Below, one piece after another: positions 29,000-37,941 of a DNA stretch of 64,000 nt (within the stretch, counting starts at the first letter, position 1; each line of letters opens with the position of its first letter). The notes under the pieces are model-generated. The model saw nothing but the letters and a program-made list of their open reading frames with translations. It was not told the DNA's origin and did not search any database. The stretch covers positions 186,001 through 250,000 of the forward strand of contig NZ_FOPV01000001.1 of the NCBI RefSeq assembly GCF_900113575.1, read 5' to 3'. The position numbers and the translations under genes were made by a program. This DNA comes from Nitrosospira sp. Nsp14 (GTDB lineage: Bacteria > Pseudomonadota > Gammaproteobacteria > Burkholderiales > Nitrosomonadaceae).

Positions 29000-30250
29000 T
29001 TAGTGATTTCGCAATTTGATGCCTAAAAGCTTGAGTTTGCGGTAAAGATGCGTGCGTTCCAAACCCGCCCGTTCCGCAACCTTGGTCATGTTGCCGTTTT
29101 CCTGATCGATGAGTTGTTCAAAGTAGGCTTTTTCGAACATATCTCGCGCCTCGCGTAAAGGAACGTTGAGGGGGATGCCTCCTACTGCCTGTGGCGGGGA
29201 TGAAGATGCCAGTATCTGCTTTACATCATCGGCGGATATTTCATCGCTTGCGCAGGTTAATGCAAGCGAGTGCACCACGCCGGTGAGTTGCGCGAGGTTG
29301 CCGGGCCAGTCGTGATTGCGCAAGCAATTAAGCGCAGCGGTGCTGAATTGACGCAGCGGCGCTTCCCCTGACTCGATATAACGGGAAAGTATCTGGGTCG
29401 CGAGCTCAGGAATATCCTCCCGGTGCTCTCTCAACGCGGGAACATTAATACAAAGCCCGCTTAAGGTTTCATAAAGCTTCGGGTCGTAGACCCCCTGCGC
29501 GGCAAGCTCCGCAAGCGGAGTCGAGGTGACGCACACCAGACGCACATTATACTTTTCCAGTTTGCCCAGCAGCAGCAGTAATCCCTTTTGCGCCAACCGG
29601 TTGAGGTCGCCGATTTCCTTGAGGAAAAGCAGCCCGCCTTTAGCCTGCTCAAGCAAGTCAAACGGGGCGTTGGCCAGCGCGGCGAGCGTGTCCGGCTCCA
29701 CCCAGGGTGTGTTGGGGCGGTGCAGAAAACGTGCGCAAACGTCCACTCCCGTTCCTGGTTCACTGCTGAGCAGCAGGGGAGTTCTAAGGTTGACTACCTG
29801 TTCCAGTCTTTTTTTCAGGTCGACGATGACGGGTCCCTTGCCCAGACTGGCGAGAGGGAGCGTCATGCGAGGGTTCACCTGTCCTCCTCGCAGCGCGCGC
29901 CCTACGGTACTCAACAGCTTCTGCAATGGTACCGGCTTCTCCAGATAGCCCGATGCGCCCATTCGGGTCGCCTCAACCGCGGTGTCGATGGTGCCATGGC
30001 CGGACATCATTACTACCGGCATCGTGAGCAGCCCGCTGCTTGCCCATTCCTTGAGGAGGGTAATGCCATCCGTATCAGGCATCCAGATATCCAGCAGGAC
30101 AAGGTCAGGGCGCGCCTGTTTCCGCCAGCTCCGCGCTTGTCCGGCATTTTCCGCAAGTGCTACCCGATAACCTTCATCGCGCAGGATTTCGGAAAGCAGT
30201 TCGCGTATGCCGATTTCATCATCAACAACCAGGATGGTATTGTTACTCAT
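29000..30250 (-). CDS. ntrX: NtrX-like response regulator with degenerate AAA+ domain
   Basis: The 416-residue regulator has a receiver domain (acid pocket D10-D11, phospho-acceptor D54 in LVLLDIWMPDTDG), a shortened central domain and a C-terminal Fis-type helix-turn-helix (NMTKVAERAGLERTHLYRKL). The central domain comes from the sigma-54 activator AAA+ family but is reduced. The Walker A equivalent reads SEPGTGVDVCARFLH without the lysine. The GAFTGA loop region is missing. Walker B reads GGLLFLKEIGDL with Lys where the first acidic residue should be. It therefore probably cannot hydrolyse ATP or open sigma-54 promoters and acts as a DNA-binding regulator. It follows its partner kinase directly. 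Confidence 0.87.
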   Translation of the reverse strand: MSNNTILVVDDEIGIRELLSEILRDEGYRVALAENAGQARSWRKQARPDLVLLDIWMPDTDGITLLKEWASSGLLTMPVVMMSGHGTIDTAVEATRMGASGYLEKPVPLQKLLSTVGRALRGGQVNPRMTLPLASLGKGPVIVDLKKRLEQVVNLRTPLLLSSEPGTGVDVCARFLHRPNTPWVEPDTLAALANAPFDLLEQAKGGLLFLKEIGDLNRLAQKGLLLLLGKLEKYNVRLVCVTSTPLAELAAQGVYDPKLYETLSGLCINVPALREHREDIPELATQILSRYIESGEAPLRQFSTAALNCLRNHDWPGNLAQLTGVVHSLALTCASDEISADDVKQILASSSPPQAVGGIPLNVPLREARDMFEKAYFEQLIDQENGNMTKVAERAGLERTHLYRKLKLLGIKLRNH

Positions 30251-30317
30251 ATATGGGGAGTCAAGTCTCGATAACTAACGATTCATAATCTTTTACATGA
30301 TTCCGCGGACCGGGAAC

Positions 30318-32486
30318 TCACACGGCTTCCCGATAAGCAGTCAAGGTGTCATTCCTCGCAACGGGGAGGGTGATTGTGATGCGGGCGCCGCGGGGTTGGA
30401 TATTTTCAATTTTTATCTTGCCGCTATGTTCTTCAACTATTTTCTTTACGATAGGCAGACCCAGCCCAGTGCCTTTCGATTTCGTGGTTACGTAGGGTTC
30501 GAACACTCGCGCTTTGAGTTGTTCCGGGAAGCCTCCTCCATTGTCACTTACGCTAAACTGTAGCCCCTTTGGTACGATCTCCGTTCGTACCGTAATGGCG
30601 GGATCCGGCGCCCCTGCCAGCGTGTCCTGTGCATTCTGCAGAAGATTGTGGATAACTTGCCGCAAACGCGCGGAATCTCCTCGTACCAGGGGCAAATCTG
30701 CAGCCAGTACCAGGTGAATGTGCGGTTGCGAAACACCGGACCTTTCTGCGCCGGAAGCTTCGTATAGCGCAAGCACTTCCCGCACTAACGCGTTAAGATC
30801 CAGCAAGTGAAATTCCAGTTCGGGTGCGCGCGCGTACTCGCTAAATTCGTTCACCATCTTTTTGAGAGCTTCAACCTGGTTTACGATTGTATCGGTAGAC
30901 CGCTTCAGGACTTGAGCGTCCTCCTTACTAAGCCTCTCAGCCAACTTGTGCTGTACGCGCTCCGCTGAAAGCTGTATTGGCGTCAGAGGATTTTTGATTT
31001 CATGCGCCAGTCGCCGCGCTACCTCCCCCCACGCAGCAATGCGTTGAGCTTGCAGCAGGTTGGTGATATCGTCAAAGACAACGACGCCGCCTCCACCCGA
31101 AATACTTGGCAGACGGGTCCCGCGCAACAGCAAGACCTGGTGAACGCCATCCCGTGAACGTTCTGCCTGGCATTGCCATTCCTCCTGACCATCCGAGCGA
31201 AACCCTTCGATAATCTCATTTATGAAGGAGACCAGCCGCGGCTCCCGCGCCCCGCATTCGGCAATAGTCAGCCCTTCCAGACCAGACAGAGGGACATTCA
31301 GGATTTGCTCGGCGCTTACGTTGGCGGTGCGCATACGCAGGCCTTCGTCAAATACCAGTACCCCCGAAGAAAGGTTGGCCAGTATATTTTCGAGGTAAGC
31401 TCTGGCGCTTTCCACTTCTTGTTGATTGCGTTGCGCAGTCATGCGGGCTTCTTCCAGCTGCTGAGTCATTAGATTGAACGATTCTGTCAACACGCCCAAT
31501 TCATCCCGGCTTTGTACCGGATGGCGCCTGCTAAAGTCACCCTGGGCAACGGCGCGGGTGCCTTCGGCCAGCATTCCGAGGGGGGCGCTCAGGCGTTCGC
31601 TGATAAGAAAAGCTGCAGCCAGAGCGGAGAAGAGCGAGAGCAGCAGCGCGAGTGTGAGGGTCACTCCATAGAGGCTTTTCAAGCCTTCCCGTGACAACAG
31701 CAACTCCTGGTAATCCCGATATGCAGCCTGCACAATTTCGGCATCTTCAGCCAGTGGTTCAGGTACTTGTTGCAGAAGTTGCAGGACGTACGCATTTTCC
31801 GCCCTGCTCCCCGGATCGATCAATGCGAGAACCCGTAAGTACAATCCCTTGTTCGGGATGGATTCAACCGAGCTGCGCAACTTTTCCCTCTGAACTTCGC
31901 GCATGAGATCCATGGTCAGTGCATCCGGGGACCGCCCCGAACCATCATCATCCGCGGAAGCCAGTACGCTCCCATCCTTGCTGAACAGTGTGGCTTCCTG
32001 TGCCTGTGACTGTTCCAGGATCTGATGGAGCGTCTGTGCCAGCGGTTCGGCTTCGGACAGCGTCACTGCTACGTCCCGGGCTGTGTGACGAAGTTCCTCC
32101 AATCGGTTGTCCAGGATTTTACGTCCCAGATTCAGACCACCTTCGAGTGCCCGGTCGACCTTGACATCGAACCATGATTCGATGCTTTTTCCTAGAAATT
32201 GAACCGATACGCCATACACCAGCGCGCCGGGAAGAACAGCCATTAGCGAAAAGATCAGCAACAGGCGCAGCGCCAGCCTGGAACCGAACACGCCCGCGTT
32301 CAACCTGCGTCTGAGCCGCCAGAGCAGATACCCTACCACCCCCATCAGAAACAACACGAAGCCGACATTAAGCCGGATCAGAAGGCGGTATTTACGTTCG
32401 AACAGATCGGTGTCAGCTCCGGCCGTCGCCAGCAGAAAAAGCATGACGGCGCCCAGGCCAGCGCTGATGATAATGACGTACTTCAC
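30318..32486 (-). CDS. ntrY: NtrY-like sensor histidine kinase
   Basis: The membrane sensor kinase has about 722 residues: three N-terminal helices, a periplasmic region, another helix (LTLALLLSLFSALAAAFLI), a HAMP linker (RLSAPLGMLAEGTRAVAQGDF), a PAS-like domain, then the kinase core. The H-box is LAHEIKNPLTPIQLSAE, the N-box IHNLLQNAQDTL, and the G boxes are VSDNGGGFP and GTGLGLPIVKKI. The frame is open to a GTG at 32615; I favour GTG 32486 because the first helix follows directly. Betaproteobacterial NtrY/NtrX pairs respond to nitrogen or redox signals. The gene follows DUF4390 as in many relatives. Confidence 0.88.
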   Translation of the reverse strand: MKYVIIISAGLGAVMLFLLATAGADTDLFERKYRLLIRLNVGFVLFLMGVVGYLLWRLRRRLNAGVFGSRLALRLLLIFSLMAVLPGALVYGVSVQFLGKSIESWFDVKVDRALEGGLNLGRKILDNRLEELRHTARDVAVTLSEAEPLAQTLHQILEQSQAQEATLFSKDGSVLASADDDGSGRSPDALTMDLMREVQREKLRSSVESIPNKGLYLRVLALIDPGSRAENAYVLQLLQQVPEPLAEDAEIVQAAYRDYQELLLSREGLKSLYGVTLTLALLLSLFSALAAAFLISERLSAPLGMLAEGTRAVAQGDFSRRHPVQSRDELGVLTESFNLMTQQLEEARMTAQRNQQEVESARAYLENILANLSSGVLVFDEGLRMRTANVSAEQILNVPLSGLEGLTIAECGAREPRLVSFINEIIEGFRSDGQEEWQCQAERSRDGVHQVLLLRGTRLPSISGGGGVVVFDDITNLLQAQRIAAWGEVARRLAHEIKNPLTPIQLSAERVQHKLAERLSKEDAQVLKRSTDTIVNQVEALKKMVNEFSEYARAPELEFHLLDLNALVREVLALYEASGAERSGVSQPHIHLVLAADLPLVRGDSARLRQVIHNLLQNAQDTLAGAPDPAITVRTEIVPKGLQFSVSDNGGGFPEQLKARVFEPYVTTKSKGTGLGLPIVKKIVEEHSGKIKIENIQPRGARITITLPVARNDTLTAYREAV

Positions 32487-32661
32487 GGCTTGGTGCAGTC
32501 TGTAACCATGCGGAAGCGCTGAAAAAGTGCCTGGACGTGGCGCAGTTTCGCCCAGCGGGATTCGCGCGAGGCGACAAGCGCCTGGTTCCTGGCCCCAGGC
32601 GTGAAAAAAAACCACTCAGCCGCGAGCCCCGCTTGCCGAAGACCACAGGAAAACGGGGCGG

Positions 32662-33402
32662 TCACGGGGCCGCGCTCCCTGGTACCGCACTCAGGCTGGG
32701 CGCCGGAACCGAGACCTTCGTGGTGTACCGTGTGGACGTGCCAATTTTGTCGGTACCGCTCTCCACAGCCGATTTCTGTGATTCCTTGGACGATGGCAGT
32801 CTTTTGTTCCACCGTAGCATGCCGGTGCTTAAGTCCCAGTCTCTTGATCCCAGCGTTTCCACTTGAAAGGGTTTGGGCAACGCCGCTATATCCAGACGCA
32901 TACGCACTTCCACCGCGTATTCCATATCTGGCCTGAGCTCGGTGCTGGGAATGATCGGACGGTCCCGTACGCGACTTAGTGCTTGCAGAGCCTCCTTGAG
33001 GGTACCGAAGTTCTGTGAAAATGTTCCTCGGCTCAATCGATACTGGCGAGTAAGGGCATAATAGCTCAGTCCTTCCCGTACCCTGCTTTGAGCCACTCGC
33101 TCGTCCAGCCAATACCAGCGCGAGCTTACGAGATTGAGCTCAGTCACGAAATACAGCACGATGCCCTTCTCGAGCGCATGTTCCAGCTTATGGTTGAGCG
33201 TGATCTCGAAATCGGCGTCAAACTGGTATCCTTCCTCGGTTGCTTCCACCACTACCGACTTCACCTGAATGCCACCTTCGGCATGGGCTGAAGTCGCCGG
33301 CAGGAGGATCATCGCCAGCAGCGCGACTAACGTCAGGCGCAGTCGGCAGAAGACATGAGAGGCATCAGACTTTAAGCACGAGAGCATAAAAGAAGCCGTC
33401 AT
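32662..33402 (-). CDS. DUF4390 domain protein, exported
   Basis: The 246-residue protein has an N-terminal hydrophobic signal segment (VALLAMILLPATSAHA) and a domain I recognise as DUF4390: EGYQFDADFEITLNHKLE, ALEKGIVLYFVTE and RQYRLSRGTFSQNFGTLKEAL. The last 45 residues are Ser/Thr/Pro-rich and low complexity. It overlaps the rsmB 3' end by 38 nt and precedes ntrY, the standard betaproteobacterial order. The function is unknown; the conserved link with ntrYX suggests a periplasmic partner of the sensor, which is inference. Confidence 0.82.
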   Translation of the reverse strand: MTASFMLSCLKSDASHVFCRLRLTLVALLAMILLPATSAHAEGGIQVKSVVVEATEEGYQFDADFEITLNHKLEHALEKGIVLYFVTELNLVSSRWYWLDERVAQSRVREGLSYYALTRQYRLSRGTFSQNFGTLKEALQALSRVRDRPIIPSTELRPDMEYAVEVRMRLDIAALPKPFQVETLGSRDWDLSTGMLRWNKRLPSSKESQKSAVESGTDKIGTSTRYTTKVSVPAPSLSAVPGSAAP

Positions 33403-34642
33403 GATGGGAATCGGGCATTAATTGCCCGTCAACTATTTCAGCTCCGGAAAGGGGCAGCGGACGGGCATCCGGGTGACGGCGCAAAAACTCCTCCATTTGC
33501 AACCTGTTTTCCTCGGCAAAAACGGAACAGGTGACGTAGAGTAATTTACCACCGCTGCTCAGTATCGGCCACAGCGCATCGAGGATTTCTCGCTGCTTGG
33601 CGGCAAACTGCAAAAGATCGCTTTCACGTCTTAGCCACTTGATATCAGGGTGGCGGCGGGTCACCCCAGAAGCGGAGCAAGGGACATCGGCCAGAATGCG
33701 GTCGAACGGATTCCCGTCCCACCACAGCGCGGGCCGTGAAGCGTCGCCATGGATTAGCCGATGGGCTTCCAACCCCAATCGAGAAAAATTGCGCGACACC
33801 CGAGTCAATCTATTGCTGTCGCTATCGAGCACCGTTAATTCGACTTTTGCCAGTTCCAGCAAATGCGCGCTTTTGCCGCCGGGAGCGGCGCAAGCGTCCA
33901 GAACGCGCATGCTATCCGATACGTCCAACAGTTTGGCCGCGAGTTGCGCACCCGTATCCTGAACCGACACTAACCCCTGGGCAAAGCCAGGCAGTTTTTC
34001 CACCGCCACAGGCTGCTCCAGTTCGAGCGCCTCATCACTTGCGGGCCGCGCACTCATTCCAAGCTGGCTGAGGCGATCTAGATATTCTTTGACCGTAGTC
34101 CTGCGCTGGTTGATTCTGAGTGTCATAGGCGGGCGCAGGTTGCTTGCCTCCAATGCCGCCTCATAACGTTGCGGATATTGAATGCGAAGCTTATCTATCC
34201 ACCATTGCGGATGAGAATAGCGTCCCACCTCACTTTCGGTGGATTGCTGCAAGAGCGTCGCATGTTGGCGGATAAAATTGCGTAGTACCGCGTTAACCAA
34301 TCCCTGAAGACCTCGGCTGCCGTTCACCCCTAGGGAAGCGGACACTGCGTTGTCGACTACCGCATGCGGCGCGGCCCGGCTGTATTCCAGTTGGTATAAG
34401 GCCACCAGTAATAAGTAACTTATTTCCTTGTTCTTAAGTGGTTTTTTCAACAATAAGCCGAGTATTGCGTCAAGTTGCCCGTAAAAGCGCAGCACGCCGT
34501 AGCTAAGATCTTGAATGGCCCCTCGTTGCTGTTCGGACAGATCTGGATGGTTGTGCCAAGTGTCCTGCAATACCGTCGTCAGGCTGGCCCCAGCCAATAC
34601 TTTACTCACCGCAGCGGTAGCAAGACGTTGAGTTTTGATCAT
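33365..34642 (-). CDS. rsmB: 16S rRNA (cytosine967-C5)-methyltransferase RsmB
   Basis: The 425-residue rRNA methyltransferase has an N-terminal NusB-like RNA-binding domain (residues about 1-150, LSEQQRGAIQDLSYGVLR) and a C-terminal Rossmann domain with the SAM motif LDACAAPGGKSAHLLEL, the motif-IV PCSASGVTRRHPD and motif-VI YVTCSVFAEEN, which carry the two catalytic cysteines. It overlaps fmt by 4 nt (ATGA) upstream and DUF4390 downstream, so it is part of an fmt-rsmB-DUF4390-ntrYX operon. Confidence 0.95.
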   Translation of the reverse strand: MIKTQRLATAAVSKVLAGASLTTVLQDTWHNHPDLSEQQRGAIQDLSYGVLRFYGQLDAILGLLLKKPLKNKEISYLLLVALYQLEYSRAAPHAVVDNAVSASLGVNGSRGLQGLVNAVLRNFIRQHATLLQQSTESEVGRYSHPQWWIDKLRIQYPQRYEAALEASNLRPPMTLRINQRRTTVKEYLDRLSQLGMSARPASDEALELEQPVAVEKLPGFAQGLVSVQDTGAQLAAKLLDVSDSMRVLDACAAPGGKSAHLLELAKVELTVLDSDSNRLTRVSRNFSRLGLEAHRLIHGDASRPALWWDGNPFDRILADVPCSASGVTRRHPDIKWLRRESDLLQFAAKQREILDALWPILSSGGKLLYVTCSVFAEENRLQMEEFLRRHPDARPLPLSGAEIVDGQLMPDSHHDGFFYALVLKV

Positions 34643-35574
34643 TTATGGCATTCAAAGCGGTCGCCCGGGCGTAGGGGATGTCCCAAGAGAAACTCCGTAG
34701 CACGCATTTTTTTCCCGCCCGCTTTTTGCAAGACCTCTAATACCAATGCGCCCTCGCCGCACGCGACCACTATTCCATCATGGCCAGTCGCAATAATTTC
34801 TCCCGGCGCACCGCCGCTATCTGCCCCGACTCTCGCTTGCCATATCTTCAAGGGGAGCCCGGACATATGCGCGCGTGCACCGGGACGAGGGTTAAATGCC
34901 CGCACGGCCCGGTCGACCGCTTGTGCGCCAAGGCGCCAGCTTATTTCAGCTTCCTCTTTTTCCAGCTTCGGCGCATACGTGGCCGCATCCTCATTCTGAG
35001 GGAAGGCTGTCAATGTTCCCAGCCGCAAATACGTTAATGCCTCGACAATACACTGAGCACCTAACGGCGCAAGTTTGTCATGCAGAGTTTGGGCAGTATC
35101 ATTGTCCGCAATTGAAACACTTCGCTGCAACAAGATCGCCCCGGTATCGAGACCCTTGTCCATTTGCATTATTGTTATTCCAGTTTCCTGATCTCCCGCC
35201 AATATAGCCCGCTGGATAGGTGCAGCACCTCGCCACCTTGGTAGTAGTGAGGCATGAATGTTGAGGCAGCCCCGTTTCGGGATGCGCAGGACGGGGGTGG
35301 GCAGGATGAGCCCATAAGCCGCCACAACCATGACCTCCGCGCCGAAGGCTTCGAGTTGAGCATGGAACTCGGGTTGCTTGAGCGTGGTTGGCTGCAGCAG
35401 GGGAAGCCCATGTTGTAACGCCAGCAATTTGACCGGGCTCGACACGGGTTTCATACCTCGCCCGGCAGGCCGGTCGGGTTGGGTCAGCACCAACGTGATC
35501 TGATATCCCGCACCTATCAGGGCCTCGAGCGCAACAGCGGCGAAGGGTGGCGTGCCGGCGAAAATGATCTTCAT
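34639..35574 (-). CDS. fmt: Methionyl-tRNA formyltransferase
   Basis: The 311-residue enzyme formylates initiator Met-tRNA. The formyltransferase domain shows FAGTPPFAAVALEALI, the VVAAYGLILP segment, HASLLPRWRGAAPIQ (catalytic His) and MQMDKGLDTG. The C-terminal tRNA-binding domain includes RAFNPRPGARA. It overlaps rsmB by 4 nt and follows def after 95 nt, the usual def-fmt-rsmB order. Confidence 0.96.
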   Translation of the reverse strand: MKIIFAGTPPFAAVALEALIGAGYQITLVLTQPDRPAGRGMKPVSSPVKLLALQHGLPLLQPTTLKQPEFHAQLEAFGAEVMVVAAYGLILPTPVLRIPKRGCLNIHASLLPRWRGAAPIQRAILAGDQETGITIMQMDKGLDTGAILLQRSVSIADNDTAQTLHDKLAPLGAQCIVEALTYLRLGTLTAFPQNEDAATYAPKLEKEEAEISWRLGAQAVDRAVRAFNPRPGARAHMSGLPLKIWQARVGADSGGAPGEIIATGHDGIVVACGEGALVLEVLQKAGGKKMRATEFLLGHPLRPGDRFECHK

Positions 35575-35669
35575 GGGGAAGTATAACGGGATACGACGTG
35601 TAATGCCGCAACTGCTTTCTTGATCAACCGCTCTTGAGTAGCCCGGGTTTGCCGGAAACCAAACCGGTA

Positions 35670-36173
35670 TTACATCACGTTTCGCCGCTGCTTCCTGAAT
35701 TTAGCCTGAATTCGCGTTTGCTTTAACCGCGACCAGTACTCAACAAATACCTTCCCCAGCAAATGGTCCATTTCGTGCTGGATACATACAGCAAGTAAGC
35801 CCTCAGCCTCAAGCGTGAAAGTGACCCCATGTTCGTCAAGCGCCTCAACCGTGATTTGCTCCGAGCGCGGGACTTTGCCATATACGCCAGGTACTGATAG
35901 GCAACCTTCTTCATAGTCGGACTCACCACTGCGTGCAATGATCTTGGGATTGATCAGCACCAGCAATTGGTCATGCGTTTCGGAACTATCGATGACGATA
36001 ACACGACGATGCACGTCGACCTGAGTCGCCGCGAGGCCAATGCCGGGTGCGGCATACATTGTTTCAGCCATATCGTGCACCAGCGCACGAACTTCATTCG
36101 TTACCTCGGGGACTTGATCGGCTACAGTATGCAGACGCTCATCCGGATATTGCAATATTTTTAGGAGAGCCAT
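35670..36173 (-). CDS. def: Peptide deformylase
   Basis: The 167-residue metalloenzyme removes the formyl group from nascent proteins. All three motifs are present: [17 protein letters not shown] (metal Cys) and the QHEMDHLLG helix with the two metal histidines and the catalytic Glu. It begins the minus-strand def-fmt-rsmB set and is divergent from dprA. Confidence 0.96.
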   Translation of the reverse strand: MALLKILQYPDERLHTVADQVPEVTNEVRALVHDMAETMYAAPGIGLAATQVDVHRRVIVIDSSETHDQLLVLINPKIIARSGESDYEEGCLSVPGVYGKVPRSEQITVEALDEHGVTFTLEAEGLLAVCIQHEMDHLLGKVFVEYWSRLKQTRIQAKFRKQRRNVM

Positions 36174-36610
36174 AAAAAAGGCTTGAATACTAAATGATCT
36201 AAATGCAGAATTTAAACCACTGCGAGATTGACCCTAAATACTGTATGGATGATGGGACGTTTTCAAAGTTCAAGCTGAAGCCAATTATATCCTGATTTAA
36301 GGAGGAAGCTCGTTTTTAAGCCTCGGCGGAACCGAAGCTTAACTTTGAGACCTTGTGTGTTAACCGATTTGGTTCTCCGGGCAGAATCCCTGCCGTATTT
36401 CCACCGTTCCGGCCAACGGCATCTGGGCGTGCCATCCCCAGCCAGAAAGCAGGAAGCGTCGTGGCTGGCATTTCATGAGTCATACTGCCTCGCCCATGCG
36501 CGAGCCATACGCGGCGCCCATCGCTCACGGTACACGCCTTGCCGGGGTCATCTGTTTTTATTCCGTGAAGCCCGTCGCGCCAAGCGGGAATTTATTCGAG
36601 GTTTCCTTAA
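36174..36610. other. Intergenic region between def and dprA
   Basis: About 437 nt separate the divergent def and dprA genes. Open frames cross it on both strands but none resembles a known family. In many relatives a LysM-domain gene lies here between def and dprA; I do not find one. The last 20 nt carry a GAGG ribosome-binding site for dprA. Confidence 0.5.
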
Positions 36611-37711
36611 ATGAAGCTGCAGCAGGATATCGAATCCTGGATCGCCCTTTGCCTGATTGATGGCCTGGGTGATGAGTCAATACGTCGGTTACTCGTTGCA
36701 TTTGGAAGTCCCGCCGAAATCTTTACCGCCAGCACCCCTGCGCTGGAGCGATTGGTGAATAAGAAGGTCGCGCATAGCATTGTCAAGGGGGCCGATCGAA
36801 ATAAAGTCGCTGCCACGCTCAAATGGCTGGAGGACTCCGAAAATTCGATTATTACCCTTGCTGATCCGGATTTTCCACCCCTGTTGCTCAACATCCCAGA
36901 TCCTCCGCCGCTTCTCTACTTCAAGGGAAAACGCCAACTGTTGAATTTGCCGATGCTCGCCATCGTCGGGAGTCGTAATGCGACACCGCAAGGTCTTGTT
37001 AACGCTGAAGCCTTTGCCAAAGCCACGAGTGACACCGGGCTTTGCATTGTAAGCGGCATGGCGCTCGGCGTTGACACGGCGGCTCATCGGGGCGGTTTGC
37101 GAGGCAGCGCTTCAAGCATCGCCGTGGTAGGAACGGGGCTCGATCTTGTCTATCCAGCAAGTAATCGGAAACTTGCTCATGATTTAGCTCAACAGGGAGG
37201 ACTTATTTCCGAATTCCCATTGGGCACGCCGGCTATAGCGAGCAATTTTCCGCGCCGCAACCGCATCATCAGCGGCATGAGCCGAGGCTGTCTCGTGGTC
37301 GAGGCTGCGCTGCAGAGCGGGTCTCTCATTACCGCAAGGCAGGCTCTGGAACAGGGACGGGAGGTATTTGCCGTCCCGGGTTCCATCCATTCTCCTCTTG
37401 CGAAGGGCTGTCACTCGCTCATCAAGCAGGGAGCGAAACTCGTCGAAAGCGCGGAGGATATTTTGGATGAATTAGGCTACCGGGCCCCGATACCCGAGGG
37501 CATTGATAATACCGGCGAACCGGAAAGAGAAAAACCGGAGAGAGAAAAATCTCTGCTGTTGACACACCTCGGTCATGAAATCATCGATATCGACACGCTC
37601 TCCGTCCGTAGTGGCTTGACGGTGGAAACGGTATCAGCGATGCTATTGACGTTCGAATTGGACGGCCTAGTGGCAAGCCTCCCGGGTGGTGGCTACCAAA
37701 GGCTTGCGTAG
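36611..37711 (+). CDS. dprA: DNA-processing protein DprA
   Basis: The 366-residue DprA/Smf protein loads RecA on incoming single-stranded DNA during transformation. Residues about 5-70 form the N-terminal helical region (IALCLIDGLGDESIRRLL). The Rossmann-like core follows with AIVGSRNATPQGL, IVSGMALGVDTAAHRG, VGTGLDLVYPASN, EFPLGTPA, FPRRNRIISGMS and a late SGSLITARQALEQGREVFAVPGS split across two blocks. The C-terminal winged helix ends with LPGGGYQRL. It precedes topB on the same strand. It suggests competence potential but is present in most bacteria. Confidence 0.95.
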   Translation: MKLQQDIESWIALCLIDGLGDESIRRLLVAFGSPAEIFTASTPALERLVNKKVAHSIVKGADRNKVAATLKWLEDSENSIITLADPDFPPLLLNIPDPPPLLYFKGKRQLLNLPMLAIVGSRNATPQGLVNAEAFAKATSDTGLCIVSGMALGVDTAAHRGGLRGSASSIAVVGTGLDLVYPASNRKLAHDLAQQGGLISEFPLGTPAIASNFPRRNRIISGMSRGCLVVEAALQSGSLITARQALEQGREVFAVPGSIHSPLAKGCHSLIKQGAKLVESAEDILDELGYRAPIPEGIDNTGEPEREKPEREKSLLLTHLGHEIIDIDTLSVRSGLTVETVSAMLLTFELDGLVASLPGGGYQRLA

Positions 37712-37941
37712 ATCCTATCGATGAACGTCCCATGGGGTCTGACGTCGCAAGGCAAATGATAGGGTATTCGCGACCGATTGCCATGCAGGTTGACAGACAT
37801 TCACTGTCAGCGAGACTACAATCCCCCGACCAACTTGCCGGCCATCCAATAATTTTCTTGTCATGGTACTGATAATGATCAGTCATTTACACCCGTTATT
37901 TAACCCGCTGCCGCCAACCCGCGGACATTCATGGAAGCTTC

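Noticed and set aside
36316-36614. Open frames between def and dprA as a LysM-domain gene
   Set aside because: I looked for a LysM motif because relatives often have one here, but found none in either strand.
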